From NCBI GenBank assembly GCA_963796125.1, contig CAWCKM010000040.1, positions 1 to 19,901 on the forward strand: a stretch of DNA of 19,901 bases, in the 5' to 3' direction. Positions 15,427 through 19,901 of the stretch are shown in pieces. Each line of letters begins with the position of its first letter. Within the stretch, counting starts at the first letter, position 1. The translations under genes were made by a program, and so were the position numbers. The notes under the pieces are model-generated. The model did not search any database. It saw nothing but the letters and a program-made list of their open reading frames with translations, and was not told where the DNA came from. Source of the DNA: DASPRG01 sp963796125. GTDB lineage: Bacteria > Nitrospirota > Thermodesulfovibrionia > Thermodesulfovibrionales > SM23-35.

Positions 15427-18400
15427 TTATCTCTCCTTTATGTGTATTGTCCGTTTTACTGGTGGAGGTGGAGACAATATAGACAAACCTTGAGCAGTCG
15501 GTGGGACACCTTCCAGTGCAGATGTTCTTCTCCCACCCATTTCAGTAAGGGACTGCGAAAGGTTTACCTGTTCAATACTTCCTGTAGATACCTGGAGTAA
15601 GGCTGTCCCTTTTAACAGGGTACCGCCTGACCCTCCGGTGTTATACCGCATCGCCCAAATGAAACTCTTGCCGCCGATTCCGCACTCATCACCATATGGT
15701 TTATAGGTTGTAAAAAACACAAGGCCTGCTGTTGTTGCCAAGGGGTCTGTTATGTCTCTTTCAGCCTTATAGCCTCTTGCCACAGGTGTGCCTCCTTCAT
15801 TATAAGTGTAATTGCCGGAAGACTCGAGATTGATGTACCAGCCATCAAAAGAAGCAGAGTTAGCAGTACTCTCGAGAGGAACACTACCGACAGAAGTGAC
15901 ATTTGTTAACGTGCCGATATTAACTGTGCTGGTGCAGCTCGTATCAAGCCCAGAAGAAGAAAAACAGGGTTCTTTTATGCCAAAAAGTCTTCTCTGACCG
16001 TCTGCATCGTCAGTTGTACCAGACTGTTCAAAGAAATATCTTCCACTGCCAAAGAAAAGCCAGAGGATACCAATCCTTTGATTCTGTAACTGTGCAACTG
16101 ATGAGGTAACAGGACCGATCCCGTCCATAACCTGACTCCATACCCAATTGTTAGGGTTAGGATCTTCTTTTGTTATAAGTCTTCCAACACCTCCGTCTGT
16201 CCATGTGTAATTTGGACTTGAACCTGTTCTCTTTGCATATCCAATATAGAGGACATCGTCTTTGTAATCTATGTCAGGATCGTTCGCAGCACCAAGCATG
16301 GAACCGGCAAAGGCAAAAGGAATTCCGGTATCTAAAGTCCGCAGAAGTGAACCTGTTTTCAGATCGAGGACGAAGAGTCTCAAATTCTGATCAGAGCGGC
16401 CGAGGAACTGCTGGTCCGTTGTGCTTATCGGTCCGGTGGGACCAGAACCGAAGACAACAAACCATTTGCCACTTTTTTCAGTATCTCCAACCCTGACAAC
16501 TGCAGGCCCTGTTGTTGCAAATCCAAGATTATCACTCGAAAACTCCCAGAGGAGTTGCGGCGGATGACCTGCGGGATCATTCTGGTTAGCGAGATAGTCT
16601 GTAATATCAAGGGCAAAGTACGAAGAATATCCCAGATCATTTACTGGCGTTTTAACACAGTCCGGCAAACCACCAGTTGTTGAATTGCAGGAACCGCTCA
16701 AATTCCTGCATGCGCCCCCTAATCTCATCCCACCAATGAGAATTGTCCTCCAGGCAGAAATATCTCTGACGTTGCCTGAAATATCTCCTGATGTCGGAGA
16801 CCCGATGCTCGCATCAAAAAGATAAGGACTAAGATCAATAGTATAGACATGGCAGTAATCAGGATCCATGATAAATTTGAGATATGGCAGTGCATTTTTC
16901 GGGATAAAAGCCCACATTTCCTTTCCAATAGGGTTACTGAGGGTTGAGTCTGTGAGACATGCTATATCTTTTGCCCCAAAAGTACAGGTATTTCCCGGAA
17001 GCCCTGAAAGTTCTAATTTGCCAAGCTTGAAGGCATGGAGCATCCCGCCATTCCCCCCGGTGAATACCATGCCTCTGTTCTTATAGTCATCGGTGCTTAT
17101 AAAACTCTTGTATGTTGTGTCGTTGTATTTGCTGTCATAGGTATTAAAAGGCACCCAGGCAGCAATTCTCGGTGTAGAATTGACCACATCACTAAACTTC
17201 CATACCTCTGTGTTGGAACCGATAGTTACGGTTCTCCTTCTGTAGTCGTCCTGACCGTCTGCATTTCTATCAATGCCGATTATATCGGGTGTTCCGTCAC
17301 CGTCTAAATCTTCAGTAGTGAGACCTTCTCCATTTGCATAACGGATAATATACTGTGCCTCTGTATCATCGGTTGCCTGCAGGTATGTCCTCAATGTTGA
17401 TGCATTTGCTGTAGTAAAGGGAATTAAACTGCTTCCTGTTATTGTTGTATAAAGGATTCTTGGATCCGAAGTAATATTCCTGAGCAATAATAATTCACCT
17501 GCTGCCCAGATATCTTTGACGCCTTCGAATGAAACTGTTGGCTTGACAATATCAGCATCACCATCACCGTCTGTATCCTGGTATCGTCTTGCCTTTGTCA
17601 GTGAGGCGGCTGTATCAAAGTAGAGTTGTGCAATATAGTCATTTATGAGGTTGAGTTTTCGGTCAGGACTCTCAGCAACAGTGTCTTCCCTTATATTGCT
17701 GTTAGCAAAGAAAGGATCGACATAATACCAGAGGTTTTTGTTTTCACCTGTCCAGAAAATGATGTCATTGCCAAATCTGCGTCTCGGATAGAAAACAGCC
17801 TGAACGAGATTTGCTCCTCTTCCTTCGCCTGATGCCAGAACAGAAGCTGCTGTACCGGATGCTGCCCTTTTGAGAATCGAGGAGAGGGCGTTGGTGATAG
17901 CTGCTTCAAGCTCGTTACCGTCAGTAGCTTCATAATATGTATCAGGTTCTCCGTCATCGTTTTGATCCCATTCTGATTGAATGTCTGGCTCATTATTGCC
18001 GTTGAGGTCTTCGAACCCACCATTGATAGAGGCATATTTAAGAAGTGTTGAGCTCCTGCCGAAAGAATAGACAGTATAAAGCGTCAAGTTTTGTATCCCT
18101 GACATGTCATTTACACCTATAGATGAACTCCTGAGAGTCTGTGGTGTGGGCATAGAGGGCGACATCATCTATGCCTGCAACGTAACAACCGCTCACTACT
18201 CCATTACAAAGAGAAGAGTCGCTTTCACCTGTGCAGGAGGGAGTTGTAGAGGCAGGGAATGAGTAAGTCTCGGGGGCTGTGGCAGCCACTGCAGGGCATG
18301 TTGTGGCAGAACAGTTAAATGTTGATCTTCCTGAAGCATAATTTCTTAAAAAGTCAGGAAGGTATCCATCTGCACATGGTTCGCCATCCGTAATATACAG

Positions 18401-19456
18401 GACAAAACTTTTTGCACAGGACGGATAACGAGCCTGTCCACCAGTTCCGTAGTTATAGGGGTCTACATTTGCATTTGTCTGAAAGTCACCGGGATTATAA
18501 AGAGGCCCTGGAGTTGATACAATACTTGCGTCCTGTGCAAAGTATCCAGTAACTGTCCATAATGTCTCGGAAAGGGGAGTATTTGCATTCGGTCTCGTCA
18601 GATTGATTTGGTTTACGGTACTGGAAAGGCTTGCGCCAGTAACATAGACCTGGACATAACCACCCTGGTTTGATGAGGAGGTGTTTGGACGATAAAAGGA
18701 AAGGCCCAACCGTGCCCGTGTTCCAATAACATCTTGGAGTACTCCTTCCACAGGATTCGGTACCCTAACTGCCACATTAAATGACCCGGATACCGATGAC
18801 ACACTGAAAGAAGATGTCCCAGAGCCTGATCCATCACAGGGTCTTCCAAGGCTATCGACTGTAAATGTTCTCAGACCACTGTAAGGGGAATAATCACCTG
18901 CATTTCCAACTTGTTTAAATCTACCTCTTGCATCACAATCCGCAGCCTCTCCTTTGAGTCTGCTGTATCCCGAACCTTCTCCTGAGGTAGTCGTTCCGCC
19001 AGTTATTACTTTCCTGATGATATCTACCCTCCTCATTGTCAGCCAGTTCAGGAAATTGCCATCCCACGAATTGGCTGGTCTTGCGGCTGATTTTGAGGCT
19101 GCAGGGACAAACCTGTTGGATGAATAGGTATACCAGTAATCAGGATCGTAATAACCATAGTACTTGTAGGTTGGATACGTTCCTGGTTCAGTAAATCCAG
19201 TACATGGGGTACCGCTGTTTGTACAATCATTGTTATCGCCGTTATCAGTTGGTGTGGTGAAGCCATCATAGTAAGCAAATGTTAACATGCTCCCTGAGTT
19301 ATCAAGGACAATCATGACATTTGGGGCCACATCCTGAATAACATAAGGGGGTACAACACAGTAATCGATCATTGCTGCATCTGCGTTTGGAAGTAAATAT
19401 GATATGAATAAAACCAATAAGATAATGGGTGTAAAAAATAACCGTTTCATTTTCAT
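15427..19456 (-). CDS. pilY1: PilY1-like type IV pilus tip protein with vWA domain (one frame break)
   Basis: PilY1 family protein, a secreted or surface protein at type IV pilus tips involved in adhesion, pilus dynamics and surface sensing. The N-terminal frame (19456 to about 18133) begins with a signal peptide ending NADA and a von Willebrand A domain: MIDAS DNSGSM (52-57), NTPLSETLW (292-300) and ITDGEP (355-360). The second frame continues after a one-base break at about 18133-18139 (VALYAHTTD then LRSSSIGVNDMSGIQNLTLY) through five DxDxDG-type calcium loops and the C-terminal PilY1 beta-propeller. Propeller segments include NSTPRIAAWVPF, GGNGGMLHAFKL, MWAFIPKNALPYL, WRTILIGGMRLGG and WFVVFGSGPTGP. 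The repaired length is about 1340 residues. It has GGAGG before the ATG and follows the small secreted gene by nine bases. The whole propeller frame is uninterrupted, so the single break is probably a sequence error. Confidence 0.9.
17245..17310 (-). other. tandem calcium-loop pair in PilY1
   Basis: The segment encodes DLDGDGTPD followed five residues later by DRNADGQDD, both fitting the DxDxDGxxD pattern of EF-hand-like calcium loops seen in PilY1 proteins. A further copy (DTDGDGDAD) is encoded at 17551-17577. Confidence 0.6.
17941..18009 (-). other. second calcium-loop pair in PilY1
   Basis: Encodes DLNGNNEPD and DQNDDGEPD, spaced by five residues, immediately after the vWA/propeller junction. 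Asp/Asn spacing fits calcium coordination. Confidence 0.55.
18130..18139 (-). other. frame break in pilY1
   Basis: The minus strand reads GACTCTCAGG. The N-terminal frame gives HTTDSQEF and then stops at a TGA within about ten codons. Dropping one base here gives HTTDLRSSSIG and joins the long C-terminal frame. Confidence 0.75.
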
Positions 19457-19465
19457 TGTACCTCC

Positions 19466-19756
19466 CTACTCCAGCATATATTCAGGATAAATTAATATGG
19501 TATCGACGCCTTTTTTCTGTAAGAAGATCTCAACCTTCCTGCCTACCTTCATCTGGCTTTTTGGTATATGCTTTCCCGATGGGTCTATAAGAGGGACATC
19601 ATTAAAATGATAATAGCTGCCACGTACCCTGATGGAATCGCCCGAGACGCTTTCAATGAGACCTTCTACTGTTCTTAACTCTCTCTCATAAGCATACGAT
19701 ACACTTAGAGAAATAAATACTATTAATACACCTACAACAAGGATGTTCCTCTTCAT
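19466..19756 (-). CDS. small exported protein preceding pilY1, unknown family
   Basis: A 96-residue protein I do not recognise. The N terminus is a signal peptide (MKRNILVVGVLIVFISLSVS, likely cleaved after YA near residue 23), so the mature part is periplasmic or surface exposed. The remaining 70 or so residues are beta-rich (VEGLIESVSGDSIRVRGSYY ... MKVGRKVEIFLQ ... DTILIYPEY) and resemble small OB/SH3-like barrels; no Cys or catalytic pattern is evident. A GGGGGG Shine-Dalgarno precedes the ATG. It is the first gene after the sigma-54 promoter and ends nine bases before pilY1, so it is almost certainly co-expressed with the pilus tip genes and may help PilY1 export or assembly (inference from position). 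Confidence 0.8.
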   Translation of the reverse strand: MKRNILVVGVLIVFISLSVSYAYERELRTVEGLIESVSGDSIRVRGSYYHFNDVPLIDPSGKHIPKSQMKVGRKVEIFLQKKGVDTILIYPEYMLE

Positions 19757-19834
19757 GCCATCCCCCCTTTATGGTCTATATAGTTCAGGCTACCTTTTTC
19801 CTGATCCGACTTGTTTTTCATCATCATTGCACCC

Positions 19835-19857
19835 CAATGGCAAGATATGTGCCATTG
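19835..19857. repeat. 8-bp inverted repeat overlapping the sigma-54 promoter
   Basis: CAATGGCA and TGCCATTG are perfect eight-base arms around a seven-base centre. The dyad coincides with the -24/-12 elements, so it may be an extension of the promoter's own symmetry or a repressor site overlying it. Confidence 0.6.
19840..19854 (-). promoter_or_regulatory. sigma-54 (-24/-12) promoter of the pilY1 cluster
   Basis: The minus strand reads TGGCACATATCTTGC. This matches the sigma-54 consensus TGGCAC-N5-TTGC, with GG and GC exactly ten bases apart. The predicted start is near 19828, about 70 bases before the first ATG (19756). It implies control by an enhancer-binding protein such as PilR, whose sites would lie beyond the window edge. 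Confidence 0.75.
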
Positions 19858-19901
19858 AGATTCTCTTCAACGTCAATCAGACTGAATGTTTATTTAAAGT
19901 G

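Noticed and set aside
15412..18168. Treating the C-terminal PilY1 frame as an independent gene starting near 18168
   Set aside because: Its first 11 residues are an out-of-frame translation of the vWA-domain region (VALYAHTTD), there is no ribosome binding site or signal peptide, and family alignment requires joining with the upstream frame.

Overview
The window is a bacterial chromosomal segment of moderate GC that reads best as a Nitrospirota-like (Thermodesulfovibrio-type) or related anaerobic Gram-negative bacterium. This is inference: it rests on a HARP-type RNA-free RNase P (a family known from Aquificota, Nitrospirota and a few other lineages), a PilY1/minor-pilin cluster behind a sigma-54 promoter, and a Fur-FeoAB iron(II) operon. 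No tRNA, rRNA, CRISPR array, insertion sequence or phage gene was seen, and no convincing intrinsic terminator. No gene-free stretch exceeds about 300 bases; the longest is the argG-fur divergent region (8586-8850).

Layout. (1) 1-1745, plus strand: a class IV aminotransferase (IlvE-like, 5' end outside the window), deoC and a 70-residue coiled-coil protein, all overlapping as one transcription unit. (2) 1788-2504, minus: an exported zinc-dependent phospholipase C-like protein. (3) 2632-3303, plus: HARP RNase P with its own sigma-70-type promoter. (4) 3322-8585, minus: argG-dprA-topA-mobB-like, with overlapping ends at dprA/topA and topA/mobB. (5) 8851-11549, plus: fur-feoA-feoB, with a Fur-box-like dyad between the -10 box and the fur start codon. 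(6) 11565-19756, minus: a type IV pilus tip/minor pilin cluster ordered small secreted protein - pilY1 - fimT-like - pilV-like - pilW-like - pilX-like - Ig-like-domain lipoprotein. A -24/-12 sigma-54 promoter lies at 19840-19854 ahead of the first gene.

How the parts work together. The Fur unit should sense iron and control Fe(II) import through FeoAB. The pilus cluster encodes the vWA-domain adhesin/tip protein PilY1, the pseudopilins that would carry it at the tip of a type IV pilus, and exported accessory proteins; sigma-54 control would tie it to an enhancer-binding activator such as PilR. The minus-strand block 4 is housekeeping (arginine synthesis, DNA uptake/recombination, DNA relaxation, cofactor GTPase).

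Sequence quality caveat. Reading frames are broken in several genes that otherwise look functional. topA (GGGG run at 6162-6165) and feoB (AAAA run near 9573-9576) each carry one break near the N terminus, and pilY1 has one near 18133-18139. The minor pilin stretch (about 12.6-15.1 kb) has a break roughly every 100-200 bases, although conserved protein segments can be followed from frame to frame. Because topA is normally essential and the breaks look like indels rather than nonsense substitutions, I favour sequencing/assembly indels over gene decay, but this cannot be settled from the sequence alone.
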